Assembly: GCF_021284765.1 (NCBI RefSeq)
Contig: NZ_CP089924.1
Coordinates: 3,862,001-3,926,000, forward strand
Direction of reading: 5' to 3'
Origin: Lysobacter sp. 5GHs7-4
Lineage (GTDB): Bacteria > Pseudomonadota > Gammaproteobacteria > Xanthomonadales > Xanthomonadaceae
DNA length: 64,000 nucleotides
Shown here: positions 7,881-16,419 of the stretch, piece after piece
Layout of the letters: every line of letters starts with the position of its first letter
Numbering within the stretch: the stretch's first letter is position 1
Position numbers and translations under genes: made by a program
Notes under the pieces: generated by a model
Database searches by the model: none
Told to the model about the DNA's origin: nothing
The model's input: the letters and a program-made list of their open reading frames with translations, nothing else

Positions 7881-8834
7881 TCAGCCTCCCGCGCGCGGCG
7901 GTACCGGCGGCGCGGCGCGGCCGCCCTGACGGTCCATCGCTTCCTTGGCCAGCTCGGCGATGCCGCCCAGCGAACCGATCACGCCGGCCGATTCCATCGG
8001 CATCATCACGAACTTCTGGTTCGGCGCCTCGGCCAGGGCCTTGAAGGCCTCGATGTACTTCTGCGCGACGAAGTAGTTGATCGCCTGCACGTTGCCCTGC
8101 GCGATCGCGTTGGACACCATCTCGGTCGCCTTGGCTTCGGCCTCGGCCAGTCGCTCGCGCGCCTCGGCCTCGCGGTAGGCGGCCTCGCGCTTGCCTTCGG
8201 CCTCCAGGATCGCGGCCTGCTTGTCGCCCTCGGCGCGCAGGATCTCGGACTGGCGGTGGCCCTCGGCTTCGAGGATGTTGGCGCGCTTCTCGCGCTCGGC
8301 CTTCATCTGCCGCGCCATCGAATCGACCAGGTCGCGCGGCGGCTGGATGTCCTTGAGCTCGATGCGGTTGACCTTCAGGCCCCAGGGATGGGTGGCCTGG
8401 TCCACGGCGACCAGCACCTTGGCGTTGATCTCGTCGCGGCGCGACAGCGATTCGTCCAGGTCCATCGAACCGATCGAGGTACGGATGTTGGTCATGACCA
8501 GGTTCAGCGTCGCCACCTCGAGCTGGGCGACCTCGTAGGCGGCCTTGGCCGCGTCCAGCACCTGGAAGTACACCACGCCGTCGACCTTGACCACGGCGTT
8601 GTCCTTGGTGATGACGTCCTGCGACGGCACGTCCAGCACCTGCTCCATCATGTTGATCTTGCGGCCGACGCCGTAGACCACCGGGATCAGGAAGTGCAGG
8701 CCCGGGGTCATGGTGTGGGTGTATTTGCCGAAGCGCTCGACGGTCCATTCGTAGCCCTGCGGCACCATGCGCACGGTCTTGAACAGGATGATCACGCCGG
8801 CTACCAGCAGCACGACGGCCAGAATCGGTCCCAT
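7881..8834 (-). CDS. qmcA: SPFH/band-7 membrane protein QmcA
   Basis: 317 residues, closely matching E. coli QmcA along its length: one N-terminal transmembrane segment (about 3-20), the SPFH domain beginning VPQGYEWTVERFGKY, the motif GRKINMMEQVLDVPSQ, and a long Glu/Ala/Lys/Arg-rich helix (about 180-245) that should form a coiled coil. Such proteins form large membrane-bound cages or rafts and bind proteases such as FtsH. The start has a strong AAGGAGG 7 bases upstream. The divergent sigma factor gene begins 85 bases away. Confidence 0.95.
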   Translation of the reverse strand: MGPILAVVLLVAGVIILFKTVRMVPQGYEWTVERFGKYTHTMTPGLHFLIPVVYGVGRKINMMEQVLDVPSQDVITKDNAVVKVDGVVYFQVLDAAKAAYEVAQLEVATLNLVMTNIRTSIGSMDLDESLSRRDEINAKVLVAVDQATHPWGLKVNRIELKDIQPPRDLVDSMARQMKAEREKRANILEAEGHRQSEILRAEGDKQAAILEAEGKREAAYREAEARERLAEAEAKATEMVSNAIAQGNVQAINYFVAQKYIEAFKALAEAPNQKFVMMPMESAGVIGSLGGIAELAKEAMDRQGGRAAPPVPPRAGG

Positions 8835-8919
8835 GGTGTCCCCTCCTTGTAGATAGGCGGAGTATAGGGCCAGCCGGGGGCTGCGACGGTTTGCCGCCCG
8901 GCCGCATCCAGACCTCTAC

Positions 8920-9516
8920 ATGCCCGCCACCTCCAGCTTCGCGATCGATGTGCCCGACACCCTGCTCGCCCGCGCGCGCGCCGGGGAGCGGGCCGCGTTC
9001 GAACAGATCTACCGCTGGTTCGAGCGCCCGGTCTACACCCTGGCGCTGCGGATCCTGGGCGGCAGCGGCGGCGATCGCGAGGAGGCGGCCGAAGTGCTGC
9101 AGGACACCATGCTCAAGGTACTGGCGCGCATCGGCGACTTCCGCGGCCAGGGCGGCGGCGGCGACAGCCCGTTCTGGGGCTGGCTGCGCCAGATCGCGAT
9201 CAACGAGGCGTTGATGCGCCTGCGCAGCCAACGCCGCCACGAGCACGCCCTGGTGCTGGAGGACGATCGCCTCGCCGACGAGGTCGCGCCGCCGCCGCCG
9301 GCCGCGGCCGACGCATCGGCGCTGGCGCGCGCGCTGGCGCAGCTGCCGGCCGCCACCCGCAGCGTGCTGTGGCTGTACCACGCCGAGGGCTATACCCACG
9401 ACGAGATCGCGGCGCTGATGCAGCGCACGCCGAGTTTTTCCAAATCCCAGCTAGCGCGCGGCGGCCGCCGCCTGCGCGACCTGCTGGAACCGACCACGGA
9501 GACCACCCATGCCTGA
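8920..9516 (+). CDS. ECF-type RNA polymerase sigma factor
   Basis: 198 residues with sigma region 2 (about 24-95, FEQIYRWFERPVYTLALRIL and the following EAAEVLQDTMLKVL) and region 4 (about 140-190, LPAATRSVLWLYHAEGYTHD then the recognition helix SFSKSQLARGGRRLRDLL). A 45-residue linker rich in Ala/Pro joins them. Lack of regions 1 and 3 makes it an extracytoplasmic function sigma factor. Its last codons overlap the next gene by 8 bases, and that gene encodes a one-pass membrane protein, the usual arrangement of sigma with anti-sigma. Promoter targets are unknown. Confidence 0.92.
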   Translation: MPATSSFAIDVPDTLLARARAGERAAFEQIYRWFERPVYTLALRILGGSGGDREEAAEVLQDTMLKVLARIGDFRGQGGGGDSPFWGWLRQIAINEALMRLRSQRRHEHALVLEDDRLADEVAPPPPAAADASALARALAQLPAATRSVLWLYHAEGYTHDEIAALMQRTPSFSKSQLARGGRRLRDLLEPTTETTHA

Positions 9517-10363
9517 CGCCAGCTCCGGTCAGGGCCCTCGCCCGCCACAGGATTGGTCGGCCGCGTTCGCCGCGCTGCCGTCCGAAACGCCGCCCGCCGA
9601 CGGCTGGTCGCGCGTGTCGGCGAGGTTGGATGCGCGCGGCGGCGCCGGCACGGCATCGCCCCACGCCCAGCGCGCGCGACGTCGTCGCTGGCCGCTGTGG
9701 GCCGCGGCGGCCACGGTGTTCGGTCTGATCGCGCTGCTGCCGATCGCGCGATTGGGCGACAGCGACCGCGCGACGCCGGACGTCGCCTCGGTCGCAACGA
9801 CGAAGCCGCCGGTCGCCGCGGCGCCGCGTACCGATGCCCCGGCATCGAAGGACGCGCCGCGCCGCGTCGACGCCGTCCCGCTCGCGACCGCGCCCAAGAC
9901 CTCCCTTGCCAGCGCCACGCCGGACCGCGGCCAGGCCGCGCCGCCGCGCAAGCTCGCCCAGGACACGCGCCGCTCACGCCCGGGCGCGCGCCGCAACGCC
10001 AAGCCCGCGATCGACCGCCCGGCCCCGGCGGTCGTGACCGACGACATCGCACTGGCCGATGCCGACGCCGCCGCGATCTCGCGCTGGCAGAGCGAGTCGG
10101 CGCAGTTGGAAGCGCTGGTGGCGCTGGCGCGCGACGAGCGCGTCGGCAACGCCAGTACCACGGTGATCAGCGCCGATCTGGACAGCCGGATCGGCGTGAT
10201 CGACGCCGCCCTGCGCGAGGACGCCCTGCCGCTGGCGCAGCGCGCCTCGCTATGGGAGCAACGCGTGCAGACGCTGCGCGACCTGGCCGGCGTCGAAAGC
10301 ACCCAACGCTGGTTCGCCGCCCACGGCGAGCGTTACGACGGCGCGCTGGTGCGCGTCGACTGA
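9509..10363 (+). CDS. Probable anti-sigma factor (single-pass membrane protein)
   Basis: 284 residues: cytoplasmic N-terminus (1-60) with a DGWSRVSARL helix, one transmembrane segment (about 61-80) after an RRRR stop, a long Ala/Pro/Arg-rich linker (about 85-175), and a helical C-terminal periplasmic domain. No zinc-binding ZAS motif (HxxxCxxC) is visible. The 8-base overlap with the sigma factor and the topology argue for an anti-sigma role by context, not by sequence match. A PDZ-domain protein follows 57 bases later and may take part in sensing. Confidence 0.6.
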   Translation: MPDASSGQGPRPPQDWSAAFAALPSETPPADGWSRVSARLDARGGAGTASPHAQRARRRRWPLWAAAATVFGLIALLPIARLGDSDRATPDVASVATTKPPVAAAPRTDAPASKDAPRRVDAVPLATAPKTSLASATPDRGQAAPPRKLAQDTRRSRPGARRNAKPAIDRPAPAVVTDDIALADADAAAISRWQSESAQLEALVALARDERVGNASTTVISADLDSRIGVIDAALREDALPLAQRASLWEQRVQTLRDLAGVESTQRWFAAHGERYDGALVRVD

Positions 10364-10420
10364 TCCCTCATCCCCGCTTTCCGCCTCATTCCCAAGCACA
10401 TGTCACCCACAGAGGTCCGT

Positions 10421-11752
10421 ATGTCAGCCCAGCTCCGCATCACCGCACTCGCGTTCGCGATCGCCGCGACCGTCGCCACGGTGGCGATCGCCCAGGACGA
10501 ACCGGCACGCACCCGTACCGTGGTGGTCCGCGGCGACGCCGCCACCGATGCCAAGACCGACGCCGAAATGAAGGCCGCGCTCGACGAACTGCGCCAGGCC
10601 CAGCGCAGGGTCGGCGAACTGGCGCGCCTGCGCGCGGAAGGCGCGCGCGGCCAAGCCTTGGATGATCGCGGCGACGCCGAACTGGCGCGCGATACCGCCG
10701 AACTCGCGCGCCTGTCGGCGCTCGACGCGCAACGCACCTTCGTGATCAACCGCAGCGAACGCCGTCCGCTGCTCGGTGTGGTGTTGGACTCCGACCCCGA
10801 AGCCGGCGCGCGCATCGTCGCGGTCACGCCCGACAGCGCCGCGGCCAAGGCCGGCCTGCGTAGCGGCGATCGCATCCTCGCCATCGACGGGCGTACGATG
10901 CGCGCCGGAGACCAGGAAGCACGCCTGGACGCGACCCGCGCCGCGCTCGACGATTTGGACGTGAAGAAGGCGGTGGCGATCGACTACGAGCGCGACGGCC
11001 GCAAGGCCACGGTCAAGGTCACGCCGCAACTGGGCGAGCACGTGGTGATGTTCGACGGTCCCGACGGTCCGGTTTCGATGGCGGGTCGCGACGCGGTCAT
11101 GCGCCGCTTCCGTATCGACGCCGCGAACGCCGATCCGCGCGCCGCCAACGAGGCGATGGCCGGCATCCGCGAACACATCCGGACCGATCTGGCACGCCTG
11201 CGCTCCCCTGCCTGCCAGGGTCGCCACGACGAGGACTGCCCGCTGCCGACCCTGGTCGAGGCGTTCCGCTGGAACGGCCTCAACCTGGCCACGGTCGATC
11301 CGGGCCTGGGCCGCTACTTCGGCGCCGAACGCGGCGTGCTGGTGCTCAGCGCCGGCGCCGATCTGGACGGGCTGGAACCCGGCGACGTGATCCGCAGCAT
11401 CGACGGCAAACCGGTCGGCACGCCGCGCGAAACCATGGAAGCGCTGCGCGCGCGTCCCGACGGCAGCGAGGTGTCGGTGGCGTACCTGCGCGATCGCAAG
11501 GAAGCCAGCACCCGCATCAAAGTGCCCAAGACCGTGCGCCTGCTGCTGCCGACGCCGCCGGCGCCGCCGGCCGCACCGGCCGCGCCGCGCGCACCGGCCG
11601 TGCCACGCGCACCCGCCGCACCGCGCCCGCCGGCGGCACCCGCAGCGCCTCCCGTCGCGGCACCGGCACCGCCCGCGCCGCCGAGCCCGCCCGCACCGCC
11701 GCCCGCACCGCCCAGCCCACCCAAGCCGCCGAGCGCGCCGGTCCTGGTCTGA
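10421..11752 (+). CDS. Secreted two-PDZ-domain protein with Pro-rich tail
   Basis: 443 residues from the start at 10421, chosen because AGAGG precedes it and because MSAQLRITALAFAIAATVAT gives a clean signal peptide ending near AIAQ; an in-frame ATG seven codons earlier is less likely. A helical region (about 45-110) is followed by PDZ1 (about 115-200, LLGVVLDSD, GLRSGDRILAIDG) and PDZ2 (about 295-375, LEPGDVIRSIDGKPV). The last 60 residues are a Pro/Ala repeat that might reach or cross cell-wall material. No protease catalytic triad is present, so it is a binding or sensing protein, by context part of the ECF sigma circuit. Confidence 0.85.
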   Translation: MSAQLRITALAFAIAATVATVAIAQDEPARTRTVVVRGDAATDAKTDAEMKAALDELRQAQRRVGELARLRAEGARGQALDDRGDAELARDTAELARLSALDAQRTFVINRSERRPLLGVVLDSDPEAGARIVAVTPDSAAAKAGLRSGDRILAIDGRTMRAGDQEARLDATRAALDDLDVKKAVAIDYERDGRKATVKVTPQLGEHVVMFDGPDGPVSMAGRDAVMRRFRIDAANADPRAANEAMAGIREHIRTDLARLRSPACQGRHDEDCPLPTLVEAFRWNGLNLATVDPGLGRYFGAERGVLVLSAGADLDGLEPGDVIRSIDGKPVGTPRETMEALRARPDGSEVSVAYLRDRKEASTRIKVPKTVRLLLPTPPAPPAAPAAPRAPAVPRAPAAPRPPAAPAAPPVAAPAPPAPPSPPAPPPAPPSPPKPPSAPVLV

Positions 11753-11767
11753 GCGCGATGCGCACAA

Positions 11768-11796
11768 ACGAACGGCGCCCCTGAGGCGCCGTTCGT
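11768..11796. terminator. Bidirectional terminator between convergent genes
   Basis: ACGAACGGCGCC (11768-11779) and GGCGCCGTTCGT (11785-11796) form a perfect 12-bp stem with a 5-base loop, 15 bases after the PDZ gene and 41 bases from the end of the convergent gene. U-tracts are short on both sides. Confidence 0.7.
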
Positions 11797-11837
11797 CGTT
11801 TCGCGCGACGACGAATCGCGTCGCGTGGCGCGGCGAC

Positions 11838-12788
11838 TCAGCGCTTTTCCTGCGGCGCCGCCTCCACCCACTTTTCGAACACCGCATCGATCGCGCCGTC
11901 GGCGACCGGCTTGCCCTGCTCCAGCTCGCCGGCCTGCTCGAACAGCGGAATGATCATCGCCATGCCGTCGACCTTGGTCTTCAGGTGCACGCCCGGCGCC
12001 TTGCCCAGGAACGCATCCCAGCGCTGGCGCACCTTGCCCCAGTAACCGCGCGTGGCCTGCCAATAGGTATAGGCCGGCTTGAAGTCCACGTCCTTGGTCT
12101 TCTGGTAATCGTTGAAACCGAACTCGCGCGCCAGCTCGACCTGACTGCCGTCGGGCTTGCGCAGCACCTTGGTGTTGAACTGTTCGTGGGTCCAGCCGCC
12201 GGGCGTGAGGGTGTGGCGGTTGATCGCCGCGACCGCGTTGTAATCGCTGCGTTTGGTGTACTCGCGGCGCGGCAGCGGGCGCCAGCTCAGGTCGCTGGTC
12301 CAGGTGGCGACGTTGTTGCGGTACTCCCAGCGGCCGGTGCCGCAGTAGCGCGGCGCGTCGCTGACCTCGAACACGCACTGCGTCCAGGCGCCGCGATTGA
12401 GTTCGGCCGGGACCGCGCGCACCTGCCAGGTCTGGTCGGCGCTGAACTCGAAACGCGTCGGCGCCTCGAAGGTCCAGTCCTGGCGCCAGTGCTTTGTCAC
12501 GTGGCCGCTCTTCTCGTCGACCAGGATGTGCTGCAGGACGATCTTGGTCGGCGTGTCCTCGACCACGATCACCGTCTCGTTGCCGCCGCTGCGCATGGCC
12601 GGCGCGCGCTCGTAGCCGGGCTGCAGCAACACGGTTTCGTCGAACGCGAAATCGACGATGTACTCGCCCTGCATGGCCAGGATCGAGGCGCGGTCGCGCG
12701 CGGTGTCGGCGGCGGCGGGGGTGAGGGCGAAGGCTGGCGCAGCCGCGCAGGAGAGCGTCAGGCCGAGGGCTAGCAGGCGGTGCTTCAT
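11838..12788 (-). CDS. Secreted DUF6607-like protein, last gene of heme operon
   Basis: 316 residues with a signal peptide (MKHRLLALGLTLSCAAAPAFA) and a Trp/Tyr-rich mature domain, for example HWRQDWTFEAP, WEYRNNVATWTSDLSWRPLPR and YTYWQATRGYWGKV. I associate this pattern with DUF6607, a family often found beside heme and iron receptors, but its function is not known to me. It starts 21 bases after the preceding gene of the hemP operon and is followed by a strong hairpin at 11768, so it should be the terminal cistron and Fur-controlled. A periplasmic role in heme handling is inference from context. Confidence 0.65.
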   Translation of the reverse strand: MKHRLLALGLTLSCAAAPAFALTPAAADTARDRASILAMQGEYIVDFAFDETVLLQPGYERAPAMRSGGNETVIVVEDTPTKIVLQHILVDEKSGHVTKHWRQDWTFEAPTRFEFSADQTWQVRAVPAELNRGAWTQCVFEVSDAPRYCGTGRWEYRNNVATWTSDLSWRPLPRREYTKRSDYNAVAAINRHTLTPGGWTHEQFNTKVLRKPDGSQVELAREFGFNDYQKTKDVDFKPAYTYWQATRGYWGKVRQRWDAFLGKAPGVHLKTKVDGMAMIIPLFEQAGELEQGKPVADGAIDAVFEKWVEAAPQEKR

Positions 12789-12809
12789 GGTTGCGTTTCT
12801 CTTGTGGGT

Positions 12810-13436
12810 CTAGCGGATTGAAGAAGTCGGGAGCGGAATGCCCGGTCGGTGGGAGGCGAGCGACTGGGCCGCACGCGCGTGCGCTACCGCCGCGGCGCGG
12901 CGCGCCATGCAGCAGCAGGTGTCGGGCGTGGTGCGCAGCGGCGCGCGCTCGGAGGCGGCGATGCGGCGCGCGTGTTCGCGGCCCAAGGGCGACAGCGCCG
13001 CGCCGTCGGCGATCAGGATGCGGCGGCCGGCTTCGTCGCAGGTCAGCTGCAACCGCAGCGCCTGCGCGGTCCAGCCGCCTCGCAGCCAGCGCCGCACGCG
13101 ACCGCGCATGCGCGCCCAGCCACCGGCGTCGTCGCGGCGCGCGGCCGCCGGCAGGTGGCCCACGGCCAAGTCCCAGGCCAGGAAATCGCTGTCGGGCAGC
13201 AGGTACAGGCGCCAGCACGCGCGTCCCTGCGCGTCGCGAAACAGCAGGCCTTCGCGCGCCACGTCAGACCCCTCGCCGAACAGCCGTTGCGCGCTGGCGC
13301 TGTTCGACCAGCCGGCCAGCGCGTCGCGCTGTCGGCTCGGGTACAGACACAGCACGGTCGCGACCGCGGCCAGCCGCTCGGGCGCGGGCAGGCCCGCGTC
13401 CGCGAGCGACAGCATCGGCGGTCGTGCAGCGCGCAT
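12810..13436 (-). CDS. Heme-operon protein, possibly HemS/HutX-like
   Basis: 208 residues, no signal peptide. The stretch LLFRDAQGRACWRLYLLPDS (about 64-83) resembles the FFDAQGxAVHKVYL element of HemS/ChuX-type heme-utilisation proteins, but the rest does not clearly fit and the length is that of a single half-domain plus a basic tail. The C-terminus contains a CCC run near residue 173 and several His. It starts 2 bases after the receptor stop, so is tightly coupled to it. Intracellular heme handling is the likely job by context; sequence support is weak. Confidence 0.45.
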   Translation of the reverse strand: MRAARPPMLSLADAGLPAPERLAAVATVLCLYPSRQRDALAGWSNSASAQRLFGEGSDVAREGLLFRDAQGRACWRLYLLPDSDFLAWDLAVGHLPAAARRDDAGGWARMRGRVRRWLRGGWTAQALRLQLTCDEAGRRILIADGAALSPLGREHARRIAASERAPLRTTPDTCCCMARRAAAVAHARAAQSLASHRPGIPLPTSSIR

Positions 13437-13438
13437 GT

Positions 13439-15751
13439 TTACCAGTTCACCGCCAGGCTCACGCCCAGGTTGCGGCCCGAGGCGGTGTAGCGGTCCAGGG
13501 TGATGCTGCTGCCGGCCAGGGTGCTGGGCAGATCGCCGCCGTCCCAGTACTTCTTGTCGCCGAGATTGAACACGCCCAGGTTGACCGTGGCGCCCGGCGC
13601 GAAGCTGAAATGCGCCAGCAGATCCAGCACGCCGTAACCCGGCGCCGCGAACAGGCCCGGCTGCGGCAGATCGCTCTTGCGGCGCGCGAAACGGCCGGCG
13701 AGTTCGACGCCCCAGCTGTCGCGGTCGTAGGCCAGGCCCAGCGAGGCGCGCAGCGGATCGATCGAGGACAGGGCCGCGCCGGTGCTGCGATCCTCGCCCT
13801 TCGACCAGGCCGCGGCGCCGCGCAGCGACCAGCCGCTCAGCGAGGCCGACAGCGCGCCGAAGTCGACGCCGCCGCGCACTTCCACGCCGCGGATTTCCGC
13901 CTCGGACACGTTCTGCGACTGGAACACCATCAGGCCCTGCGCATTGGTGCCGATGAAGCGCTGCGACTCGATGAAGTCCTCGTAGCGGTTGTAGTAGGCC
14001 GAGGCCTCCACGTAGACCGCCTCACCCGAGTAGCGCAGGCCCAGTTCGATGCCGTCGCTGGTCTCGGGTTTGAGGTTGGGATTGGGAATCGCGGTGTAGC
14101 CGAACTGCAGGTTGGTGAAGCCCAGGTTGACGTCGTTGTAGGGCGGCGCACGGAAACCGTGCTGATAGCCGCCGAACAGCGACCAGTCCTGGGCGAAATG
14201 CCACACCGCGCCCAGCTTCGGCGAGACCGCGGTTTCCGTGAGCTGGCTCACCGCCGCGCCCGGGTTGTCACCGGCGAAGATCGGGTCCAGCTCCGGCTTG
14301 AGTTCGTAGCGGTCCACGCGCAGCGCCGGCACCAGGCGGAACGCGCCGTCGGCGAACTGCATCTCGTCCTGCACGAACAGCGCCGCGGTGGTGGTGCGGC
14401 TGACCGGGAAATCGCGCACCGGGAACACGTCCGGCGAGATGGTCTTGGTGACCACGCCGGTGGTCAGGTTGGTGGCCTGGCCGTCGCGCTTCTGGCGGAT
14501 GTCGCTGCGGCTGTACTCGAAGCCGTAGGTCAGGGTGTGCGCGACCGCACCGGTGGCGAATTCCTTGTGCAGCGTCGCCTCGGCGCCGACCGTGCGCTGG
14601 TCGAAGTTGAACTCGCGCTCGCGTCGGGTCGGGCTGGTGGGGCGGCCGCCGACGATCGTCACGCGCTCCTCGGTGGTGCGCTGGGTGGTCTCGCTGTCCT
14701 GGCGGTAGAGCTGCCACTGCAGCGAGTCGGCGAAGGCCGCGTCCAGCGCGTCGACCTCGTGCGCGAACGACACCCGCGCGCGGGTCTGGTGGTCGTCGCC
14801 CAGCAGCGACAGCGTGCGCACCTGCGGCGCGCCGGGCACGGTCAGGGCGTTGCCGCGCGAACTGAGCACGTCGGTGTCGGTCTGGTCCTCGTTGCCTTCC
14901 ACGGTCAGCTTGAAACGTTGGTGCTCGCTGGGCGCGAACACCAGCTTGGCCAGCAAGCTGCGGCCGTCGCTGTCCTGCGGGTTGGCGGCGGTGCGGCTGG
15001 CGTCCTCGCTGCGGCGCGTGCCCATGCTCTCGGTCTCCTTGCCCTGGCGGTGGCCGACCGCGACCAGACCCGACCAGCGCTCGCCGCCGAAGGCCGCGGT
15101 GGCGCCGCCGAACAGGCCGCGGTTCTCGCCCTGGTAGCCGAGCTTGAAACCGAAGTAGCTGTCCTGGCCGTCGAGCAGATAGTCGGACGGATCCTTGGTC
15201 ACGAACGAGACCACGCCGCCCAATGCGTCGGAGCCGTACAGCGCGCTGCTCGGACCGCGCACGATCTCGACGCGCTTGAGGGTGTCGAGGTCGACGAAGT
15301 TGCGGTTGGCGTTGGAGAAGCTGCCGATGTTGAAGCTGTCGGACACCGAGATGCCGTCGGCTTCCACGCGCACGCGGTTGCCGCCCAGGCCGCGGATGCG
15401 GATGTCGCCGATGCCGAAGCGGCCGACCACGTTGCTCACGCCGATGCCGGGCTCGTAGCGGAACAGATCCTTGAGGTCGCGCACCATCTCCTGGTCCATG
15501 CGCTCGCGGTCGATCGCGGTGACCACCGCCGGCACGTCCTGCAGTTCGCGCTCGGTGCGGGTGGCGGTGACGACGATGCGCTCGAGTTCGCGCGCGCCGG
15601 CGCCGGAACCGTCCGGCGATTCGGCGGCGCCGTCGGCGGGCGCGGCCAGCGCGACGGCAGGCAGGGCCAGCAACAGCGCCAGGGCCAGGGTGTTGGGGAC
15701 GAAGGGGCGAACGGACGGGCGCAGGCCGGTGGTGCGGTGGACGCGATGCAT
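13439..15751 (-). CDS. TonB-dependent heme/hemoglobin receptor
   Basis: 770 residues from the Met of MHRVHRTTG, which gives a standard signal peptide ending in ALPAVALA; the frame extends 13 codons further up without a better ribosome site. Order: plug domain with the ERIVVTATRTERELQDVP TonB-box region, RIRGLGGNRV and EIVRGPSSALYGSDALGG, then a 22-strand barrel ending in a terminal Trp. The heme-receptor landmarks FRAP (in GFRAPPYNDVN) and NPNL (IPNPNLKPETS) are present, but the 20 residues between them contain no His, whereas classical HemR/ShuA receptors carry an essential one there. Operon: hemP upstream, two accessory genes downstream. Confidence 0.9.
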   Translation of the reverse strand: MHRVHRTTGLRPSVRPFVPNTLALALLLALPAVALAAPADGAAESPDGSGAGARELERIVVTATRTERELQDVPAVVTAIDRERMDQEMVRDLKDLFRYEPGIGVSNVVGRFGIGDIRIRGLGGNRVRVEADGISVSDSFNIGSFSNANRNFVDLDTLKRVEIVRGPSSALYGSDALGGVVSFVTKDPSDYLLDGQDSYFGFKLGYQGENRGLFGGATAAFGGERWSGLVAVGHRQGKETESMGTRRSEDASRTAANPQDSDGRSLLAKLVFAPSEHQRFKLTVEGNEDQTDTDVLSSRGNALTVPGAPQVRTLSLLGDDHQTRARVSFAHEVDALDAAFADSLQWQLYRQDSETTQRTTEERVTIVGGRPTSPTRREREFNFDQRTVGAEATLHKEFATGAVAHTLTYGFEYSRSDIRQKRDGQATNLTTGVVTKTISPDVFPVRDFPVSRTTTAALFVQDEMQFADGAFRLVPALRVDRYELKPELDPIFAGDNPGAAVSQLTETAVSPKLGAVWHFAQDWSLFGGYQHGFRAPPYNDVNLGFTNLQFGYTAIPNPNLKPETSDGIELGLRYSGEAVYVEASAYYNRYEDFIESQRFIGTNAQGLMVFQSQNVSEAEIRGVEVRGGVDFGALSASLSGWSLRGAAAWSKGEDRSTGAALSSIDPLRASLGLAYDRDSWGVELAGRFARRKSDLPQPGLFAAPGYGVLDLLAHFSFAPGATVNLGVFNLGDKKYWDGGDLPSTLAGSSITLDRYTASGRNLGVSLAVNW

Positions 15752-15995
15752 GGAGTCAGACTCGAATAGTGGATTCGGGCTGGCTGGCATGCCGCGGTGC
15801 GGCGGAGCTGGCTACCTGTGTGGGTGTCGCGCCGTCCCTGGCGCTGCATCCGAGCCATCGCATCGCGACTGACGCGTCGCGCTGGATCGGAATGCGAAAG
15901 CTCCGCGACCGGCATGGCACCGCCGCACCGCCTCCCATCCTTGGGAACGCGGCGCGGCCATGCCGTAACGCAGTCGCGCAACGGCCTTGCGGGCC

Positions 15996-16232
15996 TTACT
16001 TGGTCAGGATCAGCTTGTCGTTGCGGGTGTGGCGCAGGCGATAGACCTCGCCGCCGTGGCGGATCAGGACTTCGCGCGCGCCGCGCAGCAGCGAGCCGCT
16101 TTCGACCAGCAGCGTGCTGGCGGCGCTCGCCGCGGGGGCGGCGGCTACGGCGGCGACGGCAACGCTGACCACCGGGGGGAGGGAGCGATCGGTACGAGGT
16201 TTGAGCTGCAACACCGGCTGGCGCAGGGACAT
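15996..16232 (-). CDS. hemP: Hemin uptake protein HemP
   Basis: 78 residues. The C-terminal half has the HemP family signature: an SGSLLRGAREVLIRHGGEVY stretch followed by RLRHTRNDKLILTK, ending with Lys. HemP proteins are small regulators or accessory factors needed for heme-receptor expression in several proteobacteria. The N-terminal half is Val/Ala-rich and longer than in many homologues; a later start within it is possible. It is first in the heme operon, directly behind a promoter overlapped by a Fur box, with 244 bases of untranslated DNA before the receptor gene. Confidence 0.9.
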   Translation of the reverse strand: MSLRQPVLQLKPRTDRSLPPVVSVAVAAVAAAPAASAASTLLVESGSLLRGAREVLIRHGGEVYRLRHTRNDKLILTK

Positions 16233-16262
16233 GGCAGGTGACTCGGTCGGGGTTCGAGTTTG

Positions 16263-16290
16263 ATGATAATGATTCTCATTTGCCAGTCAA
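16263..16290 (-). promoter_or_regulatory. hemP promoter overlapped by Fur box
   Basis: Minus strand -35 TTGACT (16285-16290), 16-base spacer, -10 TATCAT (16263-16268). The plus-strand 19-mer GATAATGATTCTCATTTGC (16265-16283) is a close Fur box and covers the spacer and -10, so iron-loaded Fur would block polymerase binding. Confidence 0.85.
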
Positions 16291-16419
16291 CACCTGTTTA
16301 CATCGCTGCCCGACGGAAACGCCGGCGACGCGCAGGCGCTGCCCTGCCGCGCCGCGCTGCTGCGCGTTTCGGTCCCAATACATTGGTCCGCCCCCGCCCT
16401 GCGGGATGCCCGCTCGGGC

